In this document: in pieces, positions 17,937 to 27,866 of the stretch
Layout: the number at the start of each line of letters is the position of its first letter
How positions within the stretch are numbered: position 1 is the first letter of the stretch
DNA from: G963662655 sp963665015
Lineage (GTDB): Bacteria > Cloacimonadota > Cloacimonadia > Cloacimonadales > JAIOQZ01
DNA: 64,000 nt
Assembly (NCBI GenBank): GCA_963665015.2
Contig: CAXXSY010000004.1
Span: forward strand, 1,240,001 to 1,304,000
Direction of reading: 5' to 3'
Notes under the pieces: generated by a model
Seen by the model: the letters and a program-made list of their open reading frames with translations, nothing else
The model's database searches: none
What the model was told of the DNA's origin: nothing
Translations under genes and position numbers: made by a program

Positions 17937-20900
17937 ACCATTTCGTCTATGCCGGAACGATACATGGTGCGGACGATCCCCGCATCGAATACCTGAAAAA
18001 GCTTACCCGCGCTTCGATCACCTGGCGCGGTGAACACGCTCACGCCTACTACATCGATACGGGCGACGAAAATCACCTGCCCGTGGGTATTTCCGCCTTC
18101 CGGTTCGGCGACTACAGCCGGTCAAACTGGCAGGACGAGATTGCTGACGCCCGGCTGACGGCGGTGTTTTGCGACGAATTGGAGGCGTTTCTGGTGGCGA
18201 TGAGAAGCGGTACGCGAATCCTGATGCCAAAGGATCATGCCGTGTCCGGTCTTCTCGCGTCCGACCCGATGATCGTCACCTTCAACGGCGTGAACGATTT
18301 CTACACGAAGGCGCAGACATTGCTCGACGAATCGCCCGAAGAGATCGCGCCCGGCGCACGATGGAGGCAGATCGAGCGCAGCAAGGAACTTTGGGACAAA
18401 TTCGTTGGCATGTTCGGTCAGAAGCCGGTGGGAAAATTCGCCTGGCACGGATCGAAGTTGCCGGACGACAATCGCAACGACGATCCGGAAGTCTATCGAA
18501 GGATGATCCGCGAAAAAGGCTGGCAGCACAAGGAAGATATCTATCTGAACGAATTCGAGTGGTTTACGCAGAAGCCGTGCGAGCGTCCGAAGATCAGCAT
18601 CGTGATCATCTCCTACGAATACAATCCGGACGTGCTGGTCAATCTCGAGAAGCTCTGTGAGCAACGCGACTACCAGATGATCTTCGTGAACAACGGCGGC
18701 ACTGTCGAGGAATTCGAGCTCGTCGCCTCGATACCGCATGTCTATCTGAAGCTGAAGGAGAACAAGGGCGCGTATCTGGCGCGCAATGCCGGTGCCGTCT
18801 TCGCGACCGCGCCGATCCTGCTGTTTCTGGACGACGACGCGCTACCCGCCGACAACCTGATCCGGACGCACATCGACAACTTCCGGCGCTACGACATCGT
18901 GTCGCTTCGGGGCGTCTGCCTGCCGCGCACCAACAACGCCTACAACGGTCTTCCCCGGCACTACTACCTCGGCGACGAGCCGTTTCCGCGCTTCGCCAAC
19001 ATCGAGGGCAACACCTCGTACCGCAGCGATATCTTTTTCATGGCGGACGGGTGGTCGGACGACATCCGGTTCGGTGGGGGCGGGCTTGACCTGGCGCTGA
19101 AAATTTTACGCATCGATTCCGACTTGCAGAAGCACATGTACTCGTCCGAGCCGGTTATATACCACGACTATGTCCACAATTCGGAGCATCTGGCGAAGAA
19201 ATCTCAGAAGCAGCAGAAGTCGCGTAGCAGGCTGTTCCGAAAGTTCCCGGATCACCTGGAGAAGGTGAGCCAGTGGAACGGCATGCGGTATCGGACGAAT
19301 CTGCTCCACTTGCGAGAGGGGTTGCCAGAAGACGACGGCGTGATGACCGAAGCGAAGAGATCGCCGCAGTTGTACCGTCTGCTCAAGGTGCGAAACTGGG
19401 AATACAAGTTCGGCTACTACGATTTCTACTGGTCGCACGCGGAGAAGTTCGATCCGCCGGAGGAGTCGTCGATTGCGGTCGTCTGGGTAGCCGATCGGCT
19501 CGACGATCCATTGCGCGAGAACATCCGCTCGATCAAGTCGCAGGACGATCACGTGACGACGGTGCTGGTCAACAACGGCGGCAACGAGGAAGATTTTGTC
19601 GATCCCGGCTGCGACTTTGTCGTACATCTGAAGAACCGGGCGAACCAGAATACCGCGCGTAACCTCGGATCACTCATGGTCAAGTCGCCGGTGATCCTGT
19701 TCCTCGGCAATCACTGCGTTCCAACCGAAAATCTGATCCATCGGCATCTGAGCACCTATTTGAAGTACCGCGTGGTGACCCTCGAGGGCGAAATCCTCAT
19801 GGATGGCGACACACCGCCCGAAGATCGGCGTCTCTACAGCGTCTTCCCGGTGGAGGAGGATCACATCTCGTTCATGACCGCCGGATTCGTGATGATCAAG
19901 GGATTTCCGGATCACGAAAACGAGCACGGAATCCACGAACTGAACCTGCGCATGATGAATATCACCGCCGACCTGGCGCAGAACCGGCACGATCCGGGCT
20001 GCATTGTCTATTCGAAGGAGCGGCGGGGACTTCGTCGGGAGGAGGTTCTGCAATCACCGCCGAAACATCTTCAGGAGCGTCCCTGGCAGATGACCATGTA
20101 CCGCAACTGGATGAAGCTCGGCGAGATACGCTATCGGATGATCCCGCACGAAGAGGCGATCGCGATGATCGATATCATGAATCGATCCGGTCAACTCCTT
20201 GCGCAGGGTAAGTTCAGGGAGGCGTTGCCCGGGCTGGAGAGGGGCGTCCAGATGAACCCGCTCAACTACCAGAGCTCGAGTTTGTTGAGCTTCTGCTACC
20301 TGAAGCTCGGGGAAATCGAGAAGGCGGACAAGGCGATCCTGCCTGCGGTGACCATGCTGCCGCTGAACGAGGATATGGTCAGCAATCACATCGGGATCCT
20401 GACGCAGCAGGGAAGGATCGAGGAAGCGAAGTCGTACTGCGAGGACTTTCTAAAGCAGAAGACGCACGTGAAGATTCAGAAGATTCTCATCCAGATCGAG
20501 CAATATCTGGAGCAGAAACCGACAAAGGAAGCCACCCCGGAAGAGAAGCTCATTGCAAAGACGAGGACGAACGGCAGCGATCCGCAGCTAATGAAGCAGG
20601 TCTATGACTATCTGCGCTACACGGGCGAATCGTCCGGGCTCGCGCTATGGTACATGAAGAGTATGACCGGGGGCGCGAAGGTCCAATTGCCCTCCGGTAG
20701 CGATATGCCGAAGGTCACCATCGTCATCCCGTGTCACAATTACGGCAAATACCTCCGCGAATGCGTCGAATCGGTTCTATGGCAGACTTTTTCGGACTGG
20801 GAGGCGATCATTGTCAACGACGGCAGCACCGACGACACGCACGAGATCGCGCAGAAGATTTTACACGATTATCCATCGCACCGCATCCGCTACTACCGGC

Positions 20901-23900
20901 AGGAGTGCAAGGGAATCGTGCAGCCGCGCAACTTCGGCGCGTCCGTCGCGCGCGGGAAATACATCCTGGCGTTGGACGCGGACGACCTCCTGGCGCCCGA
21001 ATTCCTCAAAAAAACGGTGCCCATCCTCGATGGACAACCCGACGTGGCGTATGTCAGCACCAAGGCGTTGTTCTTCGGCATCAGCAACAAAATCTGGCCT
21101 CGATCGCAGTTCAGTCCCATGAACCTGCCGGTGACGAACCAGCAGACAAACACCACGCTGTTCCGCAAGGCAATGTGGGACGACTTGGGTGGCTGGGACG
21201 AGCGGATGTCGGACGGTTACGTCGATTGGGAGTTCTGGATTCGCGCGACGAAGAAGGGCTGGCTGGGCGAGCAGATCGACGATTGCCTCTTCTTCTACAG
21301 ACGGAAGGGCGATTCGACCGTAATGGCGGCCAAGAGCAAGGGTCCGCGACTGAAACTCGAGATCATGCGGCTCAATCCCGAGATATATCAGGTCGATCGA
21401 GTCGACGAGAACGATCCGCGATTGCAGAAAAAGAACTACATCGACCCGTCGTTTCTGAGGAAGGATTTCAGGCTGCCCGAGCGTAAGGTTTTTGTGGAAA
21501 AGCCGCGAAATCCGATGATCCTGCGCATCGAACCGCAGCCGAAAAACAAGAAGGAGCCGCGCATCCTGTTCGTGTGCCATGATTTTCCGCCCTACCGGAT
21601 GGCTGGCGCACAGCTCTACGCTATGAATCTGGCGAAGAAGCTGAACGAGGTCGGCGATGTCCGGGTGGATGTGCTGTATGCGGTCTGGCGCGATGAGACC
21701 CACCGCGATTACACGATCCGCGAGAGCCGGCTTGAGGGCTTGCGGGTGTATGAACTGGGGAAAATGCCGGTGAACGAGCCGATGAAGGTTTTTGACGAGA
21801 AGGTGATCCCCGCCGTGCAGAAGTTGCTCAAGAAGAACGATTATCAAGCGATGCATGTGCATGGTCTGGGGCAGATCACGCTCGCCCCTGCGATGGTGGC
21901 GAAGGAGATGGGCATCCCGGTGTATGCGACGTTGCATGATTACTGGCTGCTGTGCGACCACTGGCACATGATTCGTGAGGATCAGAGTCAATGCTCGGGG
22001 CCCGAGTCGGCTGAGAAATGCGCGCGTTGCCATGTCGAGGACTATCTTCCGCAGGCTGGTGCCGATATCGAGAAGAAAGCGCTCGGATATCAGCAGTTTC
22101 GGCGTGAGATGATGCGCAAACTTTTCACTTCGTACGATCGCGTGTTCGCGCCCAGCAGGTATCTTGCGGGACGTTTCGCGGAGTTCGGTTTCAAGGGCAT
22201 CGAGGTTGCGCCGCTCGGATTCGAGTATGGCGAGATCGAAACCGGCAGACCGAACGACGGGTTGTTCCATTTCGGATACACCGGTCAATTGATTCCGCGC
22301 AAGGGTGTCAACTTCCTGATCGACGCCTTCATGAAGCTGCCACACGAGCATGCCAGGCTGGACATCTACGGACCGCTGGAGCAGGAGTACGCAAAGAGGT
22401 TATACGCCGTTGGGTCTTCCGATCCGAGGATCAAGTTCCACGGGCGCTACAAGCCGGAGCAGCTCGATGCGATAATGCGCACATTCGATATGGCGGTGGT
22501 GCCGTCGCTGATGGAGAATTATCCGCTGGTGGTGCAGGAAGCGTTTCTGCGAAGGACGCCGGTGATTGCCACATCCGTGGGCGGAATCCCGGAAGTGGTT
22601 GTGGATGACGTGAACGGCTATATGGTGGATCCGGAGTCGGCGGAATCGATTGTCGGGGCGATGCGCAAGACGATCGAGGATCCGTCCTGCGTGGCGCGGT
22701 TCATGTCGAACATCGAGCCGGTTCGAAGGCTTGCGCAGGATGCGGAGCATTACACGTCGGTTTATGCCATCGAGAACGACACACCGATCGAAAAGTCAAC
22801 GAGAAAACTACGCGTTCAATTCTACATCGAGAAGAACGTACACCTTCCCATGTTCCGGGCATTGATGGACTATCTCGGGAAGCGTGAAGAGCTCGATGAG
22901 ATCGTGATTTGCATCCCGGATTACCTGAAGATGACCTCCACGGACGGCAGGTATCAGAACCTGCAAGAGCTTCTCGCATATCCCGCGACCTTCACGAACG
23001 ACCCGCGCCGCTATCCCGTCGATGTGACGTTCATTGCGGACGCTATCGCCGGAAAGGTTGTCGGTGCCGGCAGGATCGTGAATATCGGTCACGGAACGAT
23101 TTCTAAGGGTATCTATTTCAGCGACAGCGTGTGGCTCGATCGTCAGAACTGGGTCGATCTGCTCTGCGTTCCGGGAGAGCACGCGCTGCGTGAGGTGGAG
23201 AAGCATTTAAAAACGCGCGTCGCGGCTACGGGTATGCCGAAGATGGACCCCGCGTTTGGAAAGTCCGTCGATACCGGCGCGATCCGGCGCGAGCTTGGCA
23301 TTCCGGAAGGACGCAAGGTGGTTCTGTACGCTCCGACGTTCAATATCGACCTGAGCAGCCTGTACGATTTTGCGGATCGATTTCAGGAGCTGCGGTCTCC
23401 CGGGTACGAGATTATCGTGAAGCTGCACGGCTCTACGCCGGGCTCGTACGCAATGAGATACCAGCGGATGTCCGGAATACACTTTTACACAGGAGACGAC
23501 CTGACGCCGCTCGTGGCGCTTGCCGATGTCATGATTTCGGATGTGTCCTCCGCATGGATGGAGTTCATGGCGCTGGACAAGCCGGTTATTCTGTATGATA
23601 ATCCCAACGCAAGGCGCTACCACGGCTACGACGAAAGCAACATCGAGTGGGCGTGGCGCGAACTCGGTACGCGTGTCGCAAGCTTCGACGAACTGAAACG
23701 CGTTCTGCCGTCCATCCTCGAGCGTGGCGACGGCAAGTTTTCGATTCGGATGAAATACGCCAAAATGCTTTTCGCGGACCGTGCTGGTAACGCGTGTGCA
23801 AATGTTTGGCAGGCGACCAGGGAGATTTTGTCGCAGCCGCAGCAGGCAAAACCGCCGCTGGTGACGCTTGTCCTGCGCTGTGACCGGCAGAATCTGGCGA

Positions 23901-26317
23901 TCCGGATGGACCAGCTTCAGCAGATTCTTACCCACTCGGTCATGCCGCTCCGACTGGCGATCGTGAAGGCCGATGATTCGAAGGATATCGTCGCGTGGAT
24001 CGATGCGCTCGGTAGGGATGGCAGATTTGTGGATGTCATCGCGCGGGACAATGATTTTTCGACGCTGGACAAGGGAATCTACATCTGGCTTTCGGACGAC
24101 GCCGAAATTTTCAAGGACTTCGATTACTTCCTTTATCTGACTTTCAAATCCAATCCGGAGACAAAGGTTCTGACCACTTGCACGAACCAGCCGAACCGCG
24201 GTGGACGGATTCCCGAAGAAATTTCCAAAGAGCATCGGGACGAGCCGTCGAGGTTCGCGTTCGACTTTATCTATCGCTACAAAGGCAAAGCGATATCCAC
24301 TTGCGGTGTTGCCGATCCCGCGATTCTGGCAGCGTATGCCGAGCGAATCAAGGGTGAGATGCCCCGAAGTGGGAATATTCCTGTCGCGCTGTCGGTCTAT
24401 ACGAACATCCGGGATGAGCGGATCAAACCGCTGGTGTGGAATTACTTGTCGCAACAGAGCCGGATGCCGGTCAGACAGCGGTTCGAACTGGGCATGGAAC
24501 TACTCGACTCGATCCATCTGTCAGGAATTGCTCTGGCTACGCTCGAAGCGGCGATTGAACTCGGTGCGTCGGAGGCTTTCGGAAGACTGCTTTCCATCAT
24601 CTACCGTGTCCGCGCGAACGACCTGGCGCTGCATCGGCAATTGCTGAAACTCTTCGAACGCCAGCCGCGGATATTGCCGTTTATCGAACAGGGCTGGAAC
24701 ATCGCCTCAAAACTGATCGAGCAGGCGCCAGTAAAGAAAAAGAAGCGTGCCATGTTCTACTTCTTCAAGAACGTGCATGTGCCGATTCTGATGGAGATAT
24801 ACGAGAAATTCGTCGCGATGGCGCCGGACTGGGAGGTTGCGTTCTCGTTCATGCCGTGGGCGCCGCAGATTCGCGCGGGATTCACGCCCGAACAGCTTGC
24901 GTCGCTTCCACTGACGGAAGTGACAATTACTTGCACGCCGCAGGATTTCCATCCGGACATCACCTTCATCGCCGATTCCGCCTATCCCTGGGTGCAGAAC
25001 TGCGGTAAGCTCATCCACGTTGGGCACGGCGTCCTCTCCAAGGGGCAGTACTACACCGACACCGAAATCGCCCGACGCGACGATGCCGCAGCGGTGGTTT
25101 GCGTTCCCGGTTCGATTCACAGGAAGAACCTCGAAGGCGTGCTGCGAACCAGGGTGGAAGTGACCGGTATGGCGAAGCTCGATCCGCTGTTCTCGGGTAA
25201 AATCGACCGTAGCAAGGCGGCTCGGACGCTCGGGATTCCCGTCGATGACAGGTACATCCTCTTCGCGCCCACGTTCAACGACGAACTCTCCGCAATACCG
25301 TTCGTGCTGGATCGGATCGACCGGGTGGTTCCCGAGGGATTTTCGCTCCTGATCAAGCTGCACGGAAGCACGAACCGGAAGTACGTGACGATGTACGAGA
25401 GCCTTTCTCAGCGCAATCCGCGAGTACGGTTGATCGACGACCTGACCTGCGGGATGGTGATGGCGGAGGTGATGATCTCGGATGTGTCGTCCGCGATGAT
25501 GGAGTTCGCCGCGCTGGATAAACCGGTGGTGCTGTTCGATAACCCCAACTGGCGCTACTACAAGAATTTCAATCCCGATGACATCGATTTCCGCTGGCGC
25601 GATATCGGTATCCGGGCGAAGAGTTTTACGGAACTGCGCCCGGCGGTGGAACGTTCGGTCGGGAATCCGAGCGAGTACGCCGAGAAACGCAGGCACTACA
25701 CCGATCGGGTTTTCGCGAACAAGTACGACGGCAGGGCGTCCGAACGGATTGTCGTGGCCGCGCTCTCGCTGTTCGGTGAAACGCCGGTTCAGTCCGAGCC
25801 GGAGGTCGTGGAAGAAGGCGCGGGGATCGTGTTTGCTTTCGTGGGTGATTTTACCAGGGAGAACGGTGCCGATGTATTGCTGGAAGCCTTCGAGCAGATG
25901 TCGGACGGTGACTGGACGCTGAGGTTGTGTGGCGATCCCGCGACGGCATGGGATCAGGATGAATTCCGGCAGAAAGTGTCCCGAATCCCGCATGCGAAGG
26001 TTGTCAAGCAACGCTCCGTTTCCGGTGCGGATGTTGCGATGGTTCCCGGTAAGCGCCTCGATGTGCTGAAACAAGCGTTGGAAGCGGGTGTGCCGGTTAT
26101 CGTGACGGAAGCAGAGGGTGTCCATGAGATGATCCGCGATCGCCTCGAAGGCTTCGTGATTCCAAAGGACGACGCCAGCGCATTGAGACGGATCGTGCAG
26201 GTGCTTCTGTCAAAACCGCAGATGATCGAGACGATGCGCCTGAGCATTCTGAAGAATCATCGTGTCGAGCCGGAGAACGATTCGATGTCCGATCGCCCGA
26301 GGAGACGTATCGGATAG
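17933..26317 (+). CDS. giant multi-domain glycosyltransferase / CDP-glycerol-transferase-like protein
   Basis: A 2,794-residue protein with no signal peptide. Modules in order (rough residues): unknown N-terminus 1-215; GT2 fold 218-412 with ISIVIISYEYN and the DXD-like LFLDDDALP; a second GT2-like module 511-680 where the acidic motif is LFLGNHCVP; a TPR-like helical stretch 740-850; a third GT2 925-1133 with VIPCHNYGKYL, NDGSTDD and LALDADD; a GT4 GT-B enzyme 1208-1590 with FGYTGQLIPRKG and PSLMENYPLVVQEA; a CDP-glycerol glycerophosphotransferase-like module 1624-1940 with NIGHGTISKG, KLHGSTPGS and ISDVSSAWMEF; a linker 1970-2170; a second such module 2268-2606 with HVGHGVLSKG, KLHGSTNRK and ISDVSSAMMEF; and a partial GT4-like C-terminus 2631-2772. 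It likely builds a surface polysaccharide or teichoic-like polymer in the cytoplasm. The start overlaps the asnB stop; an open extension upstream lies inside asnB and is rejected. Confidence 0.85.
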   Translation: MNHFVYAGTIHGADDPRIEYLKKLTRASITWRGEHAHAYYIDTGDENHLPVGISAFRFGDYSRSNWQDEIADARLTAVFCDELEAFLVAMRSGTRILMPKDHAVSGLLASDPMIVTFNGVNDFYTKAQTLLDESPEEIAPGARWRQIERSKELWDKFVGMFGQKPVGKFAWHGSKLPDDNRNDDPEVYRRMIREKGWQHKEDIYLNEFEWFTQKPCERPKISIVIISYEYNPDVLVNLEKLCEQRDYQMIFVNNGGTVEEFELVASIPHVYLKLKENKGAYLARNAGAVFATAPILLFLDDDALPADNLIRTHIDNFRRYDIVSLRGVCLPRTNNAYNGLPRHYYLGDEPFPRFANIEGNTSYRSDIFFMADGWSDDIRFGGGGLDLALKILRIDSDLQKHMYSSEPVIYHDYVHNSEHLAKKSQKQQKSRSRLFRKFPDHLEKVSQWNGMRYRTNLLHLREGLPEDDGVMTEAKRSPQLYRLLKVRNWEYKFGYYDFYWSHAEKFDPPEESSIAVVWVADRLDDPLRENIRSIKSQDDHVTTVLVNNGGNEEDFVDPGCDFVVHLKNRANQNTARNLGSLMVKSPVILFLGNHCVPTENLIHRHLSTYLKYRVVTLEGEILMDGDTPPEDRRLYSVFPVEEDHISFMTAGFVMIKGFPDHENEHGIHELNLRMMNITADLAQNRHDPGCIVYSKERRGLRREEVLQSPPKHLQERPWQMTMYRNWMKLGEIRYRMIPHEEAIAMIDIMNRSGQLLAQGKFREALPGLERGVQMNPLNYQSSSLLSFCYLKLGEIEKADKAILPAVTMLPLNEDMVSNHIGILTQQGRIEEAKSYCEDFLKQKTHVKIQKILIQIEQYLEQKPTKEATPEEKLIAKTRTNGSDPQLMKQVYDYLRYTGESSGLALWYMKSMTGGAKVQLPSGSDMPKVTIVIPCHNYGKYLRECVESVLWQTFSDWEAIIVNDGSTDDTHEIAQKILHDYPSHRIRYYRQECKGIVQPRNFGASVARGKYILALDADDLLAPEFLKKTVPILDGQPDVAYVSTKALFFGISNKIWPRSQFSPMNLPVTNQQTNTTLFRKAMWDDLGGWDERMSDGYVDWEFWIRATKKGWLGEQIDDCLFFYRRKGDSTVMAAKSKGPRLKLEIMRLNPEIYQVDRVDENDPRLQKKNYIDPSFLRKDFRLPERKVFVEKPRNPMILRIEPQPKNKKEPRILFVCHDFPPYRMAGAQLYAMNLAKKLNEVGDVRVDVLYAVWRDETHRDYTIRESRLEGLRVYELGKMPVNEPMKVFDEKVIPAVQKLLKKNDYQAMHVHGLGQITLAPAMVAKEMGIPVYATLHDYWLLCDHWHMIREDQSQCSGPESAEKCARCHVEDYLPQAGADIEKKALGYQQFRREMMRKLFTSYDRVFAPSRYLAGRFAEFGFKGIEVAPLGFEYGEIETGRPNDGLFHFGYTGQLIPRKGVNFLIDAFMKLPHEHARLDIYGPLEQEYAKRLYAVGSSDPRIKFHGRYKPEQLDAIMRTFDMAVVPSLMENYPLVVQEAFLRRTPVIATSVGGIPEVVVDDVNGYMVDPESAESIVGAMRKTIEDPSCVARFMSNIEPVRRLAQDAEHYTSVYAIENDTPIEKSTRKLRVQFYIEKNVHLPMFRALMDYLGKREELDEIVICIPDYLKMTSTDGRYQNLQELLAYPATFTNDPRRYPVDVTFIADAIAGKVVGAGRIVNIGHGTISKGIYFSDSVWLDRQNWVDLLCVPGEHALREVEKHLKTRVAATGMPKMDPAFGKSVDTGAIRRELGIPEGRKVVLYAPTFNIDLSSLYDFADRFQELRSPGYEIIVKLHGSTPGSYAMRYQRMSGIHFYTGDDLTPLVALADVMISDVSSAWMEFMALDKPVILYDNPNARRYHGYDESNIEWAWRELGTRVASFDELKRVLPSILERGDGKFSIRMKYAKMLFADRAGNACANVWQATREILSQPQQAKPPLVTLVLRCDRQNLAIRMDQLQQILTHSVMPLRLAIVKADDSKDIVAWIDALGRDGRFVDVIARDNDFSTLDKGIYIWLSDDAEIFKDFDYFLYLTFKSNPETKVLTTCTNQPNRGGRIPEEISKEHRDEPSRFAFDFIYRYKGKAISTCGVADPAILAAYAERIKGEMPRSGNIPVALSVYTNIRDERIKPLVWNYLSQQSRMPVRQRFELGMELLDSIHLSGIALATLEAAIELGASEAFGRLLSIIYRVRANDLALHRQLLKLFERQPRILPFIEQGWNIASKLIEQAPVKKKKRAMFYFFKNVHVPILMEIYEKFVAMAPDWEVAFSFMPWAPQIRAGFTPEQLASLPLTEVTITCTPQDFHPDITFIADSAYPWVQNCGKLIHVGHGVLSKGQYYTDTEIARRDDAAAVVCVPGSIHRKNLEGVLRTRVEVTGMAKLDPLFSGKIDRSKAARTLGIPVDDRYILFAPTFNDELSAIPFVLDRIDRVVPEGFSLLIKLHGSTNRKYVTMYESLSQRNPRVRLIDDLTCGMVMAEVMISDVSSAMMEFAALDKPVVLFDNPNWRYYKNFNPDDIDFRWRDIGIRAKSFTELRPAVERSVGNPSEYAEKRRHYTDRVFANKYDGRASERIVVAALSLFGETPVQSEPEVVEEGAGIVFAFVGDFTRENGADVLLEAFEQMSDGDWTLRLCGDPATAWDQDEFRQKVSRIPHAKVVKQRSVSGADVAMVPGKRLDVLKQALEAGVPVIVTEAEGVHEMIRDRLEGFVIPKDDASALRRIVQVLLSKPQMIETMRLSILKNHRVEPENDSMSDRPRRRIG

Positions 26318-26329
26318 GCCGATACGCAG

Positions 26330-26400
26330 CCACCCTTGGCTCTCTATCCCTCGTAGCGCTCGACCTCCGGGCGAGCCTCCTTTTTGATCGGGATGGCCGA
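26330..26400. repeat. palindromic modules, possible terminator, after the giant gene
   Basis: A CAGCCACCCTTGGCT module is followed by GCTCGACCTCCGGGCGAGC and then CCTCCTTTTTG. The second hairpin plus T-rich tail could act as a terminator for the plus-strand operon. The same GCTCG...CGAGC module recurs at 28073 and 40650. Confidence 0.5.
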
Positions 26401-26539
26401 ATTGCAATTACCATGATCAATATAATGAAGAATACCCACTCTCATTCCATGCTTGTATCTATGTCGCTACATGACAATTTTGCGCAAATTACTTGACATA
26501 ATATGACAAATGTGTCCAATCGTGTCCATGGAGGCCGAG

Positions 26540-27022
26540 ATGGAAGACAAAATGATGAGCATCGAACAGACGGCGGACATGCTGAGCGTGCATACGCGCA
26601 CCATCCGTCGCTATCTGAAGAGCGGAACGCTGAAGGGCGTAAAGGTAGGCGGTAGGTGGTATATCCGAAGGGATGACATCAAGAAAATGCTGGGCAGGGA
26701 CGACGTCTCGCGCGAGCTGGAGACGACCTGGAATTCACAGGCGGTCGATTTCATCCAGGGTGGGATGACGCCGATCGGGAGCCGGTTTCGGGTCTGCACG
26801 ATCGTGGATTGCGATTTTCGCAGCGACGACGAGGCCGCGGACGTGTCCTCGAAACTGCTTCAGATTATCAATCAGCGCGATGGGACGGGCGTGGAGGCGA
26901 GATTTCAGTACAATTATCACAAGCATGAGAAGCGGGGAAGATTCATCCTGTGGGGTGATCCCGCGTTCATTCGGCGGTGCGTGGATTTGTTGGAAGCCAA
27001 AATGATAGAAGGAGACGAATAA
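26540..27022 (+). CDS. excisionase/MerR-type helix-turn-helix protein
   Basis: A 160-residue protein. The start at 26540 is preferred because GGAGG lies five bases upstream; a longer frame starts ten codons earlier. Residues about 5-52 form a HTH_17/excisionase-type winged helix (MSIEQTADMLSVHTRTIRRY, then VGGRWYIRRDDIKKML). Residues 65-155 form an unrecognised alpha/beta domain with two Cys (VCTIVDCDF) and a basic YHKHEKRGRF segment. Its stop overlaps the next ATG by one base (TAATG), so it is coupled to the metallopeptidase-like lipoprotein. TTGACA at 26493 and repeated TGTCCA boxes at 26513-26528 suggest local, perhaps auto-, regulation. Confidence 0.7.
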   Translation: MEDKMMSIEQTADMLSVHTRTIRRYLKSGTLKGVKVGGRWYIRRDDIKKMLGRDDVSRELETTWNSQAVDFIQGGMTPIGSRFRVCTIVDCDFRSDDEAADVSSKLLQIINQRDGTGVEARFQYNYHKHEKRGRFILWGDPAFIRRCVDLLEAKMIEGDE

Positions 27023-27849
27023 TGAAGAGTCTGATTTTAATCGTAGCGATTGTGTTGATGGCGGGATGTGCGTCGAATGTGGAGAAGGGCGTTGTACAGT
27101 TGGAAAAGCTTTCGGAGATCACGAATATCTGGCAGACGGCGAAGGAGATGCATCCGGCGTGGCAGAGTCTTTATCCGGTATGCCTGATCGACGGCGGAGA
27201 TTACACGCTTTACCGGGCGGACGAGCGCGGGAACTGGCAGAAGGTCGATGAAGGGGATATTGGGATGAAGCTGCCGAAGGGCGTCAAGGCTGCGTTTCCG
27301 CTACCGTTTGGCGATCACGAGATGGCGTGCATTCTGGACACGGACTGCTTCAGCACGAAAGAGGATATGGCGATAGTGTTTCACGAATTCGTCCACTGCT
27401 ACCAGTTTGCGACCTGCGAGCAGGACATCAAGGCGACGATGCGTGTGGCGCAGCAGAACAAGCACACGGGCGGTATGTGGGAGATCGAATACGCATTCCC
27501 GTACGACAACGAGCTTGTCGGCAAGACCTATCTGCTCATGACCGATGCGGCGAAGGACGGCAACCGTGATGAGGTGATCCGTCTTCGCAAAACGATCAGG
27601 GAGAACGTCTCGGAGCAGGACTGGGAATACCTGTGCTGGCAGGAGTTCAAGGAGGGCACCGCGCGTTTCCTGCAGAACGAATTGAGTGAGAGGCTGGATG
27701 CGAAGCCGGCGTTGTCGAGTCGCTTGCTGCCGATCAATCGGGTATCGTTCTACGAGGGTGGCGAGATGGTTATCCGTTTGCTGATGCAGGATGATCCGGG
27801 TGTCGAGAAGGATTTCCCGGAGCTGTGGAACAAGATATATGGATTGTAG
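27022..27849 (+). CDS. HExxH metallopeptidase-like lipoprotein
   Basis: A 275-residue lipoprotein: signal peptide with lipobox VLMAGC (Cys about 15). Residues about 116-125 read FHEFVHCYQF, a gluzincin-type HExxH zinc motif, and a Glu in EFKEGTARFL (about 210-218) is placed like the third zinc ligand. No known peptidase family is recognised with confidence. GGAG precedes the ATG, which overlaps the stop of the HTH gene, so expression should be coupled. The protein is expected at the periplasmic face of a membrane. Confidence 0.7.
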   Translation: MKSLILIVAIVLMAGCASNVEKGVVQLEKLSEITNIWQTAKEMHPAWQSLYPVCLIDGGDYTLYRADERGNWQKVDEGDIGMKLPKGVKAAFPLPFGDHEMACILDTDCFSTKEDMAIVFHEFVHCYQFATCEQDIKATMRVAQQNKHTGGMWEIEYAFPYDNELVGKTYLLMTDAAKDGNRDEVIRLRKTIRENVSEQDWEYLCWQEFKEGTARFLQNELSERLDAKPALSSRLLPINRVSFYEGGEMVIRLLMQDDPGVEKDFPELWNKIYGL

Positions 27850-27866
27850 GGAAACTCCATCCCCAG

